Assembly: GCF_008368715.1 (NCBI RefSeq)
Contig: NZ_SMRS01000001.1
Location: 62,001 to 126,000, forward strand
Reading direction: 5' to 3'
Source of the DNA: Nitrincola tapanii
GTDB lineage: Bacteria > Pseudomonadota > Gammaproteobacteria > Pseudomonadales > Balneatricaceae
DNA length: 64,000 bases
Shown here: in pieces, positions 32,705 through 42,884 of the stretch
Numbering within the stretch: the first letter of the stretch is position 1
Layout: each line of letters opens with the position of its first letter
Position numbers and translations under genes: made by a program
Notes under the pieces: model-generated
Told to the model about the DNA's origin: nothing
Seen by the model: the letters and a program-made list of their open reading frames with translations, nothing else
Database searches by the model: none

Positions 32705-33325
32705 ATGGCTCGTTATCTTGGACCAAAGTGCAAGCTGTCTCGTCGCGAAGGCACCGACCTCTTTTTGAAGAGTGGTGTTCGTGCGTTAGACAGCAAGTGC
32801 AAAGCTGAAGTCGTACCAGGCGTACACGGCGCTCGTCGTGGCCGTTTGTCTGAGTACGGTCTGCAGTTACGTGAAAAACAAAAAGTTCGTCGTATCTACG
32901 GCGTGCTGGAACGTCAGTTCCGTGGTTACTACAAAGAAGCTGCTCGTCGTAAAGGTGCAACCGGTGAAAACCTGTTGCAGCTTCTCGAAGGTCGTCTGGA
33001 CAATGTTGTCTATCGTATGGGCTTCGGTTCTACCCGCGCAGAAGCGCGTCAGGTGGTTTCTCACCGTCAAATTACTGTAAATGGTCAGGTTGTGAATATT
33101 CCATCCTACCAGGTGCAGGCCGGTGACAAGATCGCAGTACGTGAAAAGTCCAAAAATCAGTTGCGTATCAAACACGCACTGGAATTGGCTGGTCAGCGTG
33201 CTCCTGTTGAGTGGATTGTGGTTGATTCTGCGAAGATGGAAGGTGAGTTTAAAGCACTTCCAGAGCGTAGCGATCTGGCTTCAGACATCAACGAAAACCT
33301 GATTGTCGAGCTTTACTCGAAGTAA
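32705..33325 (+). CDS. rpsD: 30S ribosomal protein S4
   Basis: Assembly initiator and, in E. coli, repressor of the alpha operon. [20 protein letters not shown] starts it and the S4 RNA-binding domain is [20 protein letters not shown]. 206 residues as in E. coli. No CxxC zinc motif is present at the N-terminus. Confidence 0.98.
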   Translation: MARYLGPKCKLSRREGTDLFLKSGVRALDSKCKAEVVPGVHGARRGRLSEYGLQLREKQKVRRIYGVLERQFRGYYKEAARRKGATGENLLQLLEGRLDNVVYRMGFGSTRAEARQVVSHRQITVNGQVVNIPSYQVQAGDKIAVREKSKNQLRIKHALELAGQRAPVEWIVVDSAKMEGEFKALPERSDLASDINENLIVELYSK

Positions 33326-33351
33326 TTCTTGAACTCTTGACTGGTGGAATT

Positions 33352-34356
33352 ATGCAGCGTTCAGTAAACGAGTTTCTTAGTCCACGTCATATCGACGTAC
33401 AGGAAATCAGCAAAACTCGCGCAAAAGTGACTCTTGAGCCGCTTGAGCGTGGTTTTGGTCATACTCTGGGTAACGCGCTGCGCCGGATCTTGCTGTCCTC
33501 TATGCCTGGTTGTGCAATCACCGAAGTGGAAATCGACGGTGTGTTGCATGAATACAGCAGCATAGAGGGTGTTCAGGAAGATGTCATTGAGATCCTCCTG
33601 AACCTGAAAGGTGTTGCTGTGAATCTTTTCCATGGAGAAGAAGCAACCCTGACTCTGAGCAAATCTGAGCCTGGTGTAGTCACCGCAGCGGATATTCAGC
33701 TGACTCAGGATGTTGAAATTGCGAATCCAGATCATGTCATTGCGCATTTGAATGGTAAGCACAGCCTGAATATGCAGTTGAAAGTAACGCGCGGTCGCGG
33801 TTACGTTCCAGCTGATACTCGGATGCATGATGAGGACGAAGCTCGTACAATCGGCAGATTGCTGCTAGATGCCAGCTATAGTCCGGTACTTCGTGTGTCT
33901 TATCAGGTTGAAAGTGCGCGTGTTGAACAGCGTACTGACCTGGACAAACTGATTATCGACATTGAATCCAACGGTACGATTGATCCTGAAGAGTGTATCC
34001 GTCGTGCTGCAACCATTCTGCAACAGCAGCTGCTCGTATTTGTTGATCTGGAAGATGCCGGTCAGCAATCACGTGCAGAAGCAGATGATCCAGAAATTGA
34101 TCCTGTGTTGTTGCGTCCGGTTGATGATCTTGAACTGACAGTGCGCTCGGCTAACTGTCTTAAAGCAGAGCAGATCTATTACATCGGTGACCTGATTCAG
34201 CGCACTGAAGTAGAACTGCTGAAGACTCCTAACTTGGGCAAGAAGTCGTTGACAGAAATCAAAGATGTTTTGGCATCTAAAGGTCTGTCCCTTGGCATGC
34301 GTCTTGAGAACTGGCCACCTGCTAGTCTCAAGAATGATGACAAGGCTGCTTCCTAA
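33352..34356 (+). CDS. rpoA: DNA-directed RNA polymerase alpha subunit
   Basis: Assembly platform of RNA polymerase. The N-terminal domain shows [17 protein letters not shown] [18 protein letters not shown] and the C-terminal domain shows [18 protein letters not shown] with the DNA-binding Arg of the UP-element surface, then [13 protein letters not shown]. The ATG at 33352 (MQRSVNEFL) matches the family start and gives 334 residues (E. coli 329); a TTG five codons upstream is unlikely. Between rpsD and rplQ as usual. Confidence 0.97.
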   Translation: MQRSVNEFLSPRHIDVQEISKTRAKVTLEPLERGFGHTLGNALRRILLSSMPGCAITEVEIDGVLHEYSSIEGVQEDVIEILLNLKGVAVNLFHGEEATLTLSKSEPGVVTAADIQLTQDVEIANPDHVIAHLNGKHSLNMQLKVTRGRGYVPADTRMHDEDEARTIGRLLLDASYSPVLRVSYQVESARVEQRTDLDKLIIDIESNGTIDPEECIRRAATILQQQLLVFVDLEDAGQQSRAEADDPEIDPVLLRPVDDLELTVRSANCLKAEQIYYIGDLIQRTEVELLKTPNLGKKSLTEIKDVLASKGLSLGMRLENWPPASLKNDDKAAS

Positions 34357-34393
34357 CCGACTTAGTGTCGCTAAGTTACTAAGGATTTAGAAA

Positions 34394-34789
34394 ATGCGTC
34401 ATCGTAAATCTGGTCGTCACTTAAATCGTACAAGTGCACACCGCAAGGCGATGTTCAAAAATATGGCAGTGTCTCTGTTCGAACACGAACTGATCAAAAC
34501 GACTCTGCCAAAAGCTAAAGAACTGCGCCGTGTGGCTGAGCCTCTGATCACTTTGGCAAAAACTGATTCAGTGGCTAACCGTCGTCTGGCTTTCGCTCGC
34601 ACTCGTAGCGATGCAGCTGTCGGTAAACTCTTTGATGAGCTGGGCAAGCGTTATGCTGATCGTCCTGGTGGATATGTTCGCATTCTGAAATGTGGCTTCC
34701 GCAAAGGTGATAACGCTCCTATGGCTTATGTTGAGCTGATTGATCGTCCGGTCAATGCAGTTGCAGCCGAAGATACCTCAGAAGATTAA
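34394..34789 (+). CDS. rplQ: 50S ribosomal protein L17
   Basis: Tunnel-exit protein. [20 protein letters not shown] and [19 protein letters not shown] are diagnostic. 131 residues (E. coli 127). Last gene of the alpha operon, directly before a strong terminator. Confidence 0.98.
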   Translation: MRHRKSGRHLNRTSAHRKAMFKNMAVSLFEHELIKTTLPKAKELRRVAEPLITLAKTDSVANRRLAFARTRSDAAVGKLFDELGKRYADRPGGYVRILKCGFRKGDNAPMAYVELIDRPVNAVAAEDTSED

Positions 34790-34802
34790 TCTTCTGGAAC
34801 AG

Positions 34803-34829
34803 AAAACCCCGGGAAACCGGGGTTTTTTT
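34803..34829 (+). terminator. intrinsic terminator of the alpha operon
   Basis: AAAACCCCGG (34803-34812) and CCGGGGTTTT close on a GAAA tetraloop, followed by a T-run. The A-run on the left lets it also act on the converging mrcA transcript. Confidence 0.92.
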
Positions 34830-34902
34830 GCCTTAAAATTGACCGATCACAACGATCAGGACGAACCACTGGGTTCCGGCTTAGGAGAAGTGAATAGCTT
34901 CT

Positions 34903-37269
34903 TTAATCAAACAGAGAGTCAATCACTGAACCTTGGCGGCGGACTTCTGGGCTGATGGCTTGTGTTTGTGGCAGAGTGTCTGCGGTGAAGAACTCGCGAA
35001 TCGCATTGTCTTGTCCGTTGTAGGCTAATTGCCCCGAAGCTGGATCAATCATAGCGGTCTTGATCGATTCCGGCATGGGGTAGGCCAGATCCTCTTGGCC
35101 TTCCAGTCCACTGCGCATCAGCGTGATCCATGCGGGTAAAGCGGCCGTGCCGCCGTATTCGCTACGGCCCAAAGGCGCGGGTTGATCGTAGCCTATCCAA
35201 GCTGTAGCAACGCTTTGTTGGCTATAGCCTGAGAACCAGGCATCTTTTTGTTCATTCGTGGTGCCGGTCTTACCAGCCAGATGTTGGCGATTAAGCTCCA
35301 GCGCTCGACGGCCAGTGCCTCGCTTGATCACATCTTCGAGTATGCTGTTGATGATAAAAGCCGTTTCGGTGCTAATCACACGCCGAGCTTCATCTTTAGG
35401 CATCAGCGCGCTTGGGTTTTGTTCAATAAAAGCCAGCCCTGCCTCTTCGGGAAGCGTCACTTCCTCGTTATCATTTTCAACTTTGAGGATGAAATAAGGA
35501 TCGATTCGATAGCCGCCGTTAGCAAACACAGCATATCCACTGGTCAGTTGTAAGGGTGTGGCTTCAGACGCGCCCAAGGCTAGGGAAAGATTAGCGGGCG
35601 TTCGATTAGGTTCAAAACCAAAATTGATAATCGCTTGCTGCCCTTGTTGGACACCAAGATCACGTAATAAACGAATGGAAACTAAGTTTTTCGATTTATA
35701 CAGAGCTTCACGAAGGCGCATCGGGCCTTCAAAATCACGGCTGTGATTTTCTGGGCGCCACTCGCCCTGTAGGCTCACATCGTGTATGACAATGGGAGAG
35801 TCATTCACGATGCTCGCGGCGGTATAGCCTTGCTCGAGTGCGGCGGCATATAAGAAGGGTTTGAGTGTTGAGCCGGGTTGCCGATAGGCTTGGGTGGCGC
35901 GGTTGAAGTTGTTGTGAGCAAAACTAAACCCACCGGATAGAGCCTGAATTGCCCCAGTGTGCGGATCGAGTGCGACTAGGGCGCCTTGTACACGCGGAAT
36001 TTGGCCCAGGCGCCAGTTGTTATTGGCAGTAGGATAAACGCGAATGATGTCACCGGCGCTCATAATCTCAGCAGCGCGGTTAGGAACAGGGCCCATGGAG
36101 TTAACGTTGATAAAGCGTCGTGCCCAGCGCATATTCTCCCAGCTGATTTCAATTTCTTCACCTGAGCGCAGTAAGGCTTTGGCTATCCGCTCATCTGTAC
36201 GCGTGACCACCGCCGGTTGCATGTTGGCAAACACTGGGACACGATTCAGTTGGGCCAACAAGCTTTCCAGCGTGTGCTCCTGACCTTCGATGCGATCTTC
36301 GGGGCCATAATAACCATGACGTTCGTTGTACGCGATCAGTGCCGCGCGCAACGCTTCATCTGAGGCTTGTTGGTGGCGGCTTTCGATACTGGTAGTCACA
36401 CGATAACCGTCAATATAGGCATTTTCGCCATAAAGTCGGAACATCTCCTGGCGTACCATTTCGGCAACATAAAAAGCTGAAAGCTCAATGTCGCTGGTGT
36501 GGTAGCGTGCGACCTCTGGTTCATTTAAAGCACTTTGATAGGTGCTCTCATCTATATAGCCAAGGCTGTGCATGCGGCCGAGGATCCAGTTGCGTCGTTC
36601 CAGCGAACGGCGGGGATTGGAAACCGGGTTCGAGGCTGAGGGGGCTTTCGGTAGGCCTGCGATCATCGCCATCTGGGCGATGCTCAGTTCATGGATATCT
36701 TTGCCATAATAGACTTGCGCAGCAGCCTGTACGCCGTAAGCGCGCTGCCCTAGGTAAATCTTATTGACATAGAGCTCCATGATCTCCTGTTTAGTGAGTT
36801 CGCGCTCGATAATAAAAGACAGCAGGATTTCATTAAATTTACGCTCAAAGGTTCGATCGCGGGTTAAGAAAAAGTTTTTAGCCACCTGCATCGTAATGGT
36901 CGAACCGCCGGTTTGGATTTCGCCGGATGAAACCAGTTGTAAGGCGGCGCGTGACAAACCTTTAATATCAATACCAAAATGTTCATAGAAACGACTGTCT
37001 TCAGCGGCCAAAATCGCTTGTATCATGCCTTCTGGAATCTCTTCATAACGTATGGGTACGCGGCGTTGCTCACCGTATTCAGCTATGAGCTTGCCATCGG
37101 CAGAATAGATGCGCAGTGGGGTTTGAAAGCGCACCTCTTTTAACTGCTGTACATTAGGTAATTTGGGGCTGAAATAGAACCAAGCGGCTGCCCCTGCACC
37201 CACGGCGGTGAGTAGGCCAAGCAAAAAAAGCCCTAAAACGAGCTTTAAAAGAACTAAAGTAATGCGCAT
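34903..37269 (-). CDS. mrcA: penicillin-binding protein 1A
   Basis: Bifunctional peptidoglycan synthase of the inner membrane. An N-terminal membrane anchor is followed by the glycosyltransferase domain with the catalytic Glu in AAEDSRFYEHFGID and the GGSTITMQVAKN motif, an OB-like insert, and the transpeptidase domain with PGSTLKPFLY (active Ser), SKNLVS and GKTGTTNEQKDAW. About 788 residues. The ATG at 37269 is preceded by AGGTG at the right distance; a GTG two codons further up is less likely. It is divergent from pilM, the same arrangement as ponA-pilM in Pseudomonas. Confidence 0.97.
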   Translation of the reverse strand: MRITLVLLKLVLGLFLLGLLTAVGAGAAAWFYFSPKLPNVQQLKEVRFQTPLRIYSADGKLIAEYGEQRRVPIRYEEIPEGMIQAILAAEDSRFYEHFGIDIKGLSRAALQLVSSGEIQTGGSTITMQVAKNFFLTRDRTFERKFNEILLSFIIERELTKQEIMELYVNKIYLGQRAYGVQAAAQVYYGKDIHELSIAQMAMIAGLPKAPSASNPVSNPRRSLERRNWILGRMHSLGYIDESTYQSALNEPEVARYHTSDIELSAFYVAEMVRQEMFRLYGENAYIDGYRVTTSIESRHQQASDEALRAALIAYNERHGYYGPEDRIEGQEHTLESLLAQLNRVPVFANMQPAVVTRTDERIAKALLRSGEEIEISWENMRWARRFINVNSMGPVPNRAAEIMSAGDIIRVYPTANNNWRLGQIPRVQGALVALDPHTGAIQALSGGFSFAHNNFNRATQAYRQPGSTLKPFLYAAALEQGYTAASIVNDSPIVIHDVSLQGEWRPENHSRDFEGPMRLREALYKSKNLVSIRLLRDLGVQQGQQAIINFGFEPNRTPANLSLALGASEATPLQLTSGYAVFANGGYRIDPYFILKVENDNEEVTLPEEAGLAFIEQNPSALMPKDEARRVISTETAFIINSILEDVIKRGTGRRALELNRQHLAGKTGTTNEQKDAWFSGYSQQSVATAWIGYDQPAPLGRSEYGGTAALPAWITLMRSGLEGQEDLAYPMPESIKTAMIDPASGQLAYNGQDNAIREFFTADTLPQTQAISPEVRRQGSVIDSLFD

Positions 37270-37305
37270 GATCACCTGAATAACATATTTAGTCGTAAAG
37301 TATTG

Positions 37306-37311
37306 ATTATA
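37306..37311 (-). promoter_or_regulatory. possible -10 element for mrcA
   Basis: A perfect TATAAT reads on the minus strand about 37 bases before the mrcA ATG. The matching -35 (ATACTG) is poor, so an activator or an alternative spacing would be needed. Confidence 0.35.
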
Positions 37312-37352
37312 TCGACGCTAGGTCTTTACAGTATATCTGACTACAGCTTTAA

Positions 37353-37381
37353 TTGTGATTGGGTTGGTCTAGAAATGATAG
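37353..37381 (+). promoter_or_regulatory. possible promoter of the pilMNOPQ operon
   Basis: TTGTGA at 37353-37358, a 17-base spacer and TGATAG at 37376-37381, within the 163-base divergent spacer to mrcA. The -10 is a fair rather than good match. The leader to the pilM GTG would be about 45 bases. Confidence 0.4.
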
Positions 37382-37432
37382 ATCTTCTCCGTCACATAGG
37401 ACTTCCGACTACTCACGGAAAAGGAATTAACA

Positions 37433-38485
37433 GTGCTCAGCTTGATGAATCGAAGATCGGCGGGTTGGATAGGCATCGATATTGGCGCATCTTCCGTCAA
37501 GTTATTGTCTTTGTCCAGGCAGGGTCGGGAGTTGCAAGTAGACGCTTACGCAATCGTCCCTCTGCCCACTACAGCCGTCGTAGACGGCTCTGTTGCCGTT
37601 GTCTCAGAAGTAGCCGTGGCGATAGAGCGCGGATTAAAAATCTGTGGCGGCAAATATTCCGATGCCATTGTTGCCGTTCCTTCCTCAGCGGTCATCACCA
37701 AACGGCTACAAATCAGCAATCTGTTTACGGGGCTTGATCTTGAAGATCAGGTTAAAGTCGAAGCAGATCAGTTTATTCCCTATCCTTTAGAAGAAGTTGC
37801 CCTGGATTTTGAGGTCTTGGGACCATCTGAACGTGATCGTAACCTGAATGACATACTGCTTGTCGCCTGTCGTAAGGAAAGTGCCGAAGCGCGCGAAGAG
37901 GCCGTCAATGATTCAGGTATCAAATGTGGTGTGATCGATGTAGACACCTATGCGATGGAAAGGCTAATCAATCTACTTGAGCCGGATTACAAAGGCTATG
38001 TTGCTGTTGCAGATGTAGGATCGGCTACACTCAGCCTAAATGTTTTTCACCAGGGTCAGGTGGTGTACAACCGCGAACAAGCTTTTACAGGGAATGAGCT
38101 GTCTTACTCGATCCAGCAGCAGTATGGCATGACTCTTGATGAGGTCGAGCTGGCTTTACGTGAACAGGGTTTAGCACAAGATATTCATCAAACCATTGTT
38201 CAGCCTTTTGCGGACACCGTCATTCAACAGGTTTCACGCGCCTTACAGTTTTACTACTCATCGGGCGTGCATGGTCAACTTGATCGGCTTTATCTAAGCG
38301 GAGGCTTGGCTTCGATCTCGGGTCTTGTTGAGAGAGTGGGGTTGGAGACAGAGGTCAACACACTACTGATTAACCCCTTCGTACAGATGAGAGTCAATCC
38401 ACGTTTGAACCAAGCGCGGCTTTTACGTGATGCCCCTTTATTAGCGAAGGCATGTGGACTCGCCCTTCGTAGCTTTGATCAGTAG
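37433..38485 (+). CDS. pilM: type IV pilus assembly protein PilM
   Basis: Actin-like cytoplasmic protein of the pilus alignment complex that binds the PilN N-terminus. The nucleotide-binding loop GWIGIDIGASSVKLLSL is at residues 11-27, and AVADVGSATLSLNVF and LYLSGGLASISGL follow in the ASKHA order. 350 residues (P. aeruginosa 354). I chose the GTG at 37433: AAGGA stands seven bases upstream. An ATG four codons later is possible. First gene of pilMNOPQ-aroKB-damX. Confidence 0.95.
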   Translation: MLSLMNRRSAGWIGIDIGASSVKLLSLSRQGRELQVDAYAIVPLPTTAVVDGSVAVVSEVAVAIERGLKICGGKYSDAIVAVPSSAVITKRLQISNLFTGLDLEDQVKVEADQFIPYPLEEVALDFEVLGPSERDRNLNDILLVACRKESAEAREEAVNDSGIKCGVIDVDTYAMERLINLLEPDYKGYVAVADVGSATLSLNVFHQGQVVYNREQAFTGNELSYSIQQQYGMTLDEVELALREQGLAQDIHQTIVQPFADTVIQQVSRALQFYYSSGVHGQLDRLYLSGGLASISGLVERVGLETEVNTLLINPFVQMRVNPRLNQARLLRDAPLLAKACGLALRSFDQ

Positions 38486-38494
38486 GATCTGAAT

Positions 38495-39049
38495 ATGGCC
38501 AGAATAAACTTAAGACCCTGGCGGGAAGAGCGGAATCAAGCGCTACAAAAGCGTTTTATTTCTAATCTTGTAGGTACGGCAATTCTTGCCGGCCTGGCTT
38601 TATTTGCGATCAGTTACTACTACGATATGCAAATGGATCGTCAGAAAGCGCGTAATGAATTTTTGCGAGTGGAAAATGTCAAATTAGACCAGCAAATCGC
38701 AGAAATTCGTGAACTCAACAGAATTCGGGATCAAATTCTGGAGCGATTGCAATCGATCGAAGATCTACAAGGAACTCGCCCGCTGATCGTGCGTAACTTT
38801 GACGAGCTGGTAAGAGTCTTGCCCGAAGAGGTGTTTTACACCTCCTTAGTTCGCGTCAACAACAACCTCACCATTGATGGGATGGCAGAGCAAAATCATC
38901 ATGTATCAGCATTGATGCGCAATCTGCAGCGCTCAATATGGTTTGGTGAGCCGAATCTTTCCCGAGTGAGTGCGGTCGACAGTCGACGCCAGTACAACAT
39001 GACCGTGCCGATGTTGCGCCCTGATCAACAAGAGGGGGCTGTTCAATGA
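38495..39049 (+). CDS. pilN: type IV pilus assembly protein PilN
   Basis: Inner-membrane protein of the alignment complex. The cytoplasmic N-terminus ARINLRPWREERNQ is the conserved tail that docks into PilM. One membrane helix (about residues 27-45, LVGTAILAGLALFAISYYY) is followed by a periplasmic coiled coil and a ferredoxin-like fold. 184 residues. The stop overlaps pilO as ATGA. Confidence 0.94.
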   Translation: MARINLRPWREERNQALQKRFISNLVGTAILAGLALFAISYYYDMQMDRQKARNEFLRVENVKLDQQIAEIRELNRIRDQILERLQSIEDLQGTRPLIVRNFDELVRVLPEEVFYTSLVRVNNNLTIDGMAEQNHHVSALMRNLQRSIWFGEPNLSRVSAVDSRRQYNMTVPMLRPDQQEGAVQ

Positions 39050-39645
39050 ACAAGGATACGCTACGCAACGCCTTCTCAGGCTTTGATATCAATAACCTAG
39101 ATGTGAATACGGCGGGTAACTGGCCAGTCGGCGTTAAATTGATCACCTATTTATTGGTGTTTGCATTAGCCCTAGGTGCTGGAATTCATTTTCTGATCGC
39201 AGATAAGCATAAAGCGGTTGAGCGTGAAATTTCACGTGAAGCAGACCTCAAGCGCCAGTATGAGTCGAAATCTTTTCAGGTTGCCAATCTAGATGCACTA
39301 CGCCGTCAAATGGCAGATATTGAAGATCGTTTTTCTGAAATTCTCAAACAACTGCCTACAGATAAAGAAGTGCCGGGTCTGTTAGAGGATATCTCCGATA
39401 TCGGGCGTCAGGCGGGTTTGAAAATTGAGTTAATTGCGCTGCAGCCTGAGGTAAAGGCTCAGTTTTATGTCGAACTGCCGATCAACATACAAGTCACAGG
39501 CACCTATCATCAGATGGGTGAGTTTGTCAGTGGTGTATCCGCGATTGAGCGTATCGTGACTCTGCATGACTATACGATTCGACCTTCGAGTGATGCGCTG
39601 TCCATGACCATTAATGCCAAGACCTATCGTTATGATGAGAATTAA
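39046..39645 (+). CDS. pilO: type IV pilus assembly protein PilO
   Basis: Partner of PilN: one membrane helix (LITYLLVFALALGAGIHFLI), a periplasmic coiled coil and a C-terminal ferredoxin-like domain. The motif KQLPTDKEVPGLLEDIS is typical, as is YHQMGEFVSGVSAI. 199 residues (P. aeruginosa 207). Coupled to pilN by a 4-base overlap and overlapping pilP by about 14 bases. Confidence 0.94.
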   Translation: MNKDTLRNAFSGFDINNLDVNTAGNWPVGVKLITYLLVFALALGAGIHFLIADKHKAVEREISREADLKRQYESKSFQVANLDALRRQMADIEDRFSEILKQLPTDKEVPGLLEDISDIGRQAGLKIELIALQPEVKAQFYVELPINIQVTGTYHQMGEFVSGVSAIERIVTLHDYTIRPSSDALSMTINAKTYRYDEN

Positions 39646-40201
39646 AGCACAGCAGGCAGCATGTGCCTGGTACGTAACAAGGATGCTGGTAGGCTTAGGT
39701 GTTGTATTGGCCTTATCCGGTTGTATTTGGGTCGAGGATACTCAGGATCTGCGGGCTTTTGTGGCTGAGCGCTCCTCTAGACCGGTTGGGCAAATCGCGC
39801 CTCTACCTGAATTTAAACCCTATGAAGCCTTTGTCTATGAAGGCTCCAGTCTACGCAATCCTTTTACGGCGATCGTTGCTGAGGCGGCTCCTCTAGCGGA
39901 AGATATCTCAGATGTCGCCCCCGATTTTGAGCGGTTGAAGGATTATTTGGAAACCTTTGCGTTGGATAATCTGGCTATGGTTGGAACCATCACCGCACCT
40001 GGCTCAGCAGAAATGCTGTGGGCGCTTGTGAAGGATCCTCGTGGAGAAATCCATCGCGTCACAGTGGGTGATTATCTGGGGTTGGATCATGGCCAGGTAC
40101 TGGCTTTGGATGAGCGCAGGCTGGAACTGTCGGAAATTATTTCAAACGGACGCGGTGGCTGGATGAAGCGGCCTCGTACAATCATTCTTCCCGAACAGTA
40201 A
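39632..40201 (+). CDS. pilP: type IV pilus lipoprotein PilP
   Basis: Periplasmic lipoprotein linking PilNO to the secretin PilQ. The lipobox LSGC places the acylated Cys at about residue 31 after an unusually long signal sequence with Arg and Lys; starting at the later ATG (39683) would leave no positive charge, so the ATG pair at 39632/39635 is preferred. The homology-region domain contains SSLRNPF and DNLAMVGTI. About 189 residues. It overlaps the pilO end, so translation is coupled. Confidence 0.92.
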   Translation: MMRIKAQQAACAWYVTRMLVGLGVVLALSGCIWVEDTQDLRAFVAERSSRPVGQIAPLPEFKPYEAFVYEGSSLRNPFTAIVAEAAPLAEDISDVAPDFERLKDYLETFALDNLAMVGTITAPGSAEMLWALVKDPRGEIHRVTVGDYLGLDHGQVLALDERRLELSEIISNGRGGWMKRPRTIILPEQ

Positions 40202-40262
40202 GAAAGGGATGTATACCGTGGATACTTTAAATATGAAGAATTATAGAAAAGGGTCGTCCGCT

Positions 40263-42317
40263 ATGTTCGGTCGTATGGTTTCAGTGGTGTGTACCCTGTT
40301 GTTGCTGAGTACCGCCTCGTTAGCGCTGGCTCAAGATGTTCAGCTTAAGCGTAGCGCCTTTGTGGCATTGCCGGGTCAAGGCGTTGAGGTTAAGTTGGAT
40401 TTTGACTCGACTCCACCTGTGCCCAATAGCTATATGATTGAAAATCCGCCGCGTTTAGTTATGGACTTTTGGGGTGTGAGTAATGAAACCGGTCAGAGGG
40501 GTTTGGATGTTAAGACGGGTCTCGTGGATACTCTGAGCTTTGCCCAGGTCGATGGCCGCTTACGTTTAGTCACGAATCTCTATGCACCTGCGGGCTATAA
40601 AGTGGTCACGGAAAATAACAGTATTTTTATTACCCTTGAAGATGCCGCTCAGGGGGCTTCCGCGCCTGTCTCAGCACCTGTCTCAGCAGGGCCGCGAATG
40701 CCTGTTTTGAATGATGGCCGGACCCGGGTTCAAGGAATTGATTTTCAAAGAATTGAAGGAAATCAGGGCCGAGTCACCGTGACACTCACAGATGAGCGTG
40801 CCGGTATGGATATTTTCCAGGAAGGAGGCAATGTCATCGTTAACCTAACCGGTGCGGGTTTATCGGATGGTTTAGAGCGTCGCCTAGACGTGCAAGACTT
40901 TGCGACCCCTTTGATGTTCATCGACACGATGGTGATGGGTGAAAATACAACGCTTCTGTTAAAGCCATCCGCTGAACCTTTTGATTATATGGCTTATCAA
41001 ACGGGCAATCAGTTGGTGGTTGACTTTAAACCTCTGAGTCGTCGTGAACAGGCAGAGTTGGATGCTAATCGCTTTCCTTTCTCGGGCCAGAAGATTGATT
41101 TGAACTTCCAAAATGTGGAAGTGCGAGCGGTCTTGCAGATCATTGCGGAAGTGGCCGAAAAGAATTTGGTTGTGAGCGATAATGTCCAAGGTGGCATCAC
41201 ACTGCGCCTAAAGAATGTACCTTGGGATCAAGCCTTGGATATTATTCTTAAAAACAAAAACTTAGATAAGCGTGAAGCCGGTAATGTCATCATGGTAGGC
41301 ACCATTGAAGAGATTAAAAACCGGGAGATGCTAGAACTGGAAAGCATCAAGCAGGTAGAAGACGTTTCGCCGCTCTTGACGGACTTCATTCAAATTGACT
41401 TCCGTCGTGCATCTGATTTGAAAGAGCGCTTAGAAGCCGCGCAAATGATTTCTGAGCGTGGATTTGTTGTGGCCGATGATCAAACAAATGTTTTGATGGT
41501 GCGTGAAACAGCCAGAGCCTTAGAGGATATCCGCAGAACGCTGCGTCGTTTTGATGTTGAGGTGTCACAGATTCTGGTAGAAGCGCGTATTGTTGAAACC
41601 ACCGCGAATGACGCGAAAGAGCTTGGAGTGCGCTGGGGGTTAGGTTCAAGATCGAATGATTCACGTACAGTGGTATTAGGGGCGGGTGGGCTTTTGACCT
41701 CTGAGAATGAAGCTAATACCGGGATACCTTTTACAGCCCCCGCTATCGACTTAGGTGTAGCGGGAGTGCCAAATGCATTTACCTTTGGTGTGGTGGGCAG
41801 CAGTGCAATCTTAGCGGCTGAGATTTCCGCTTTAGAAAGCGTTGGGCGCTTAAATGTTATATCCCAGCCCAAGGTTGTAACAGCAAATGGACAGAAGGCC
41901 GTTATAGCCTCAGGTCAGAAGATCCCTTATCAGGTCGTCGAGGATGGAACGACCACCATCAAGTTTGAAGAGGTGGATTTGAGGTTGGATGTGACGCCGC
42001 AAATCAACCCGGGTGATCGCTTAAGCCTGGTGCTGCAGATCAATAAAGACGCGATCGGTGGTGAAACTCGTAACGGTGATTTGATTATCGATCGTAATGT
42101 GGTGGAAACAACTGTCACCGTTAATAACGGCGAAACCGTAGTCTTAGGGGGCGTGTTCATCGACCGTGATTTAAGTGCGGTGGATAAAACTCCAGTCTTA
42201 GGTGATCTGCCAGTTCTTGGGAATCTGTTCAAGAAAACGGTGAATCGTTTAGAAAAACGTGAGTTGCTGATCTTCATCACACCCACTATGATTCGGGAAT
42301 CGCTGACATTGCAGTAA
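40263..42317 (+). CDS. pilQ: type IV pilus secretin PilQ
   Basis: Outer-membrane channel through which the pilus passes. After a signal peptide (VCTLLLLSTASLALA, cut before QD) come two AMIN domains, which bind peptidoglycan, a secretin/TonB short N-terminal domain (IDLNFQNVEVRAVLQIIAEV), an N1 domain and the secretin core with VISQPKVVTANGQKA and VFIDRDLSAVDKTPVLGDLP. From the ATG at 40263 (AGGG upstream) it has 684 residues. The frame is open to ATG 40209 and GTG 40218, so up to 18 more residues are possible. A single reading frame without damage. Confidence 0.95.
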   Translation: MFGRMVSVVCTLLLLSTASLALAQDVQLKRSAFVALPGQGVEVKLDFDSTPPVPNSYMIENPPRLVMDFWGVSNETGQRGLDVKTGLVDTLSFAQVDGRLRLVTNLYAPAGYKVVTENNSIFITLEDAAQGASAPVSAPVSAGPRMPVLNDGRTRVQGIDFQRIEGNQGRVTVTLTDERAGMDIFQEGGNVIVNLTGAGLSDGLERRLDVQDFATPLMFIDTMVMGENTTLLLKPSAEPFDYMAYQTGNQLVVDFKPLSRREQAELDANRFPFSGQKIDLNFQNVEVRAVLQIIAEVAEKNLVVSDNVQGGITLRLKNVPWDQALDIILKNKNLDKREAGNVIMVGTIEEIKNREMLELESIKQVEDVSPLLTDFIQIDFRRASDLKERLEAAQMISERGFVVADDQTNVLMVRETARALEDIRRTLRRFDVEVSQILVEARIVETTANDAKELGVRWGLGSRSNDSRTVVLGAGGLLTSENEANTGIPFTAPAIDLGVAGVPNAFTFGVVGSSAILAAEISALESVGRLNVISQPKVVTANGQKAVIASGQKIPYQVVEDGTTTIKFEEVDLRLDVTPQINPGDRLSLVLQINKDAIGGETRNGDLIIDRNVVETTVTVNNGETVVLGGVFIDRDLSAVDKTPVLGDLPVLGNLFKKTVNRLEKRELLIFITPTMIRESLTLQ

Positions 42318-42326
42318 GGTTTCTGG

Positions 42327-42869
42327 TTGAACATATTTCTAATCGGCCCTATGGGTGCTGGAAAAAGCACCATAGGGCGTCTTCTTTCTCAAGAGCTGGA
42401 TCGAGAGTTCATTGACTCGGATAAGGTCATCGAAGAACGCTCAGGCGCAAATATTCCTTGGATCTTTGATGTTGAAGGTGAAGAGGGGTTTCGGGATCGT
42501 GAAACGGCAGCGATCGACGAGTTGACCCAGCTTAATGACATTATCCTTGCCACAGGTGGCGGTGTGGTTCTGCGTGAAGAGAATCGTCAGCACCTCAAAA
42601 ATCGTGGTATCGTAATTTACCTGTTGACCTCTATAGAGCAGCAGTTAGAGCGAACTTCAAAAGATCGTAATCGTCCTTTGTTGCAAACCGCCGATCCTGA
42701 AGCGGTACTCAAACGCTTATTTAATCAGCGTGACCCTCTGTATCGCAGTTGTTGTGATCTGATTATTCGTACCGACAAGCGCCACCCGCGTGCGGTGGTT
42801 CAAGAAATTCTGAAGCAGATCAAACAAAAACACCCGGATCTTCATTTTCTTGATGCTTCTCATTTTTAA
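42327..42869 (+). CDS. aroK: shikimate kinase
   Basis: Phosphorylates shikimate at the 3-hydroxyl in the aromatic amino acid pathway. P-loop GPMGAGKST is at residues 7-15, the shikimate-binding Asp in [20 protein letters not shown] and the GGG motif [10 protein letters not shown] are all present, and the lid Arg lies in RNRPLLQT. 180 residues. The start appears to be TTG at 42327 with AAGG seven bases before; there is no ATG that would keep the P-loop strand complete. Placed between pilQ and aroB, as in Pseudomonas and E. coli. Confidence 0.95.
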   Translation: MNIFLIGPMGAGKSTIGRLLSQELDREFIDSDKVIEERSGANIPWIFDVEGEEGFRDRETAAIDELTQLNDIILATGGGVVLREENRQHLKNRGIVIYLLTSIEQQLERTSKDRNRPLLQTADPEAVLKRLFNQRDPLYRSCCDLIIRTDKRHPRAVVQEILKQIKQKHPDLHFLDASHF

Positions 42870-42884
42870 ACTCGCGAGATACAC

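Noticed and set aside
37303..37737. A plus-strand frame across the mrcA-pilM spacer into pilM
   Set aside because: It runs in another frame than pilM, shows no motif, and covers promoter sequence.
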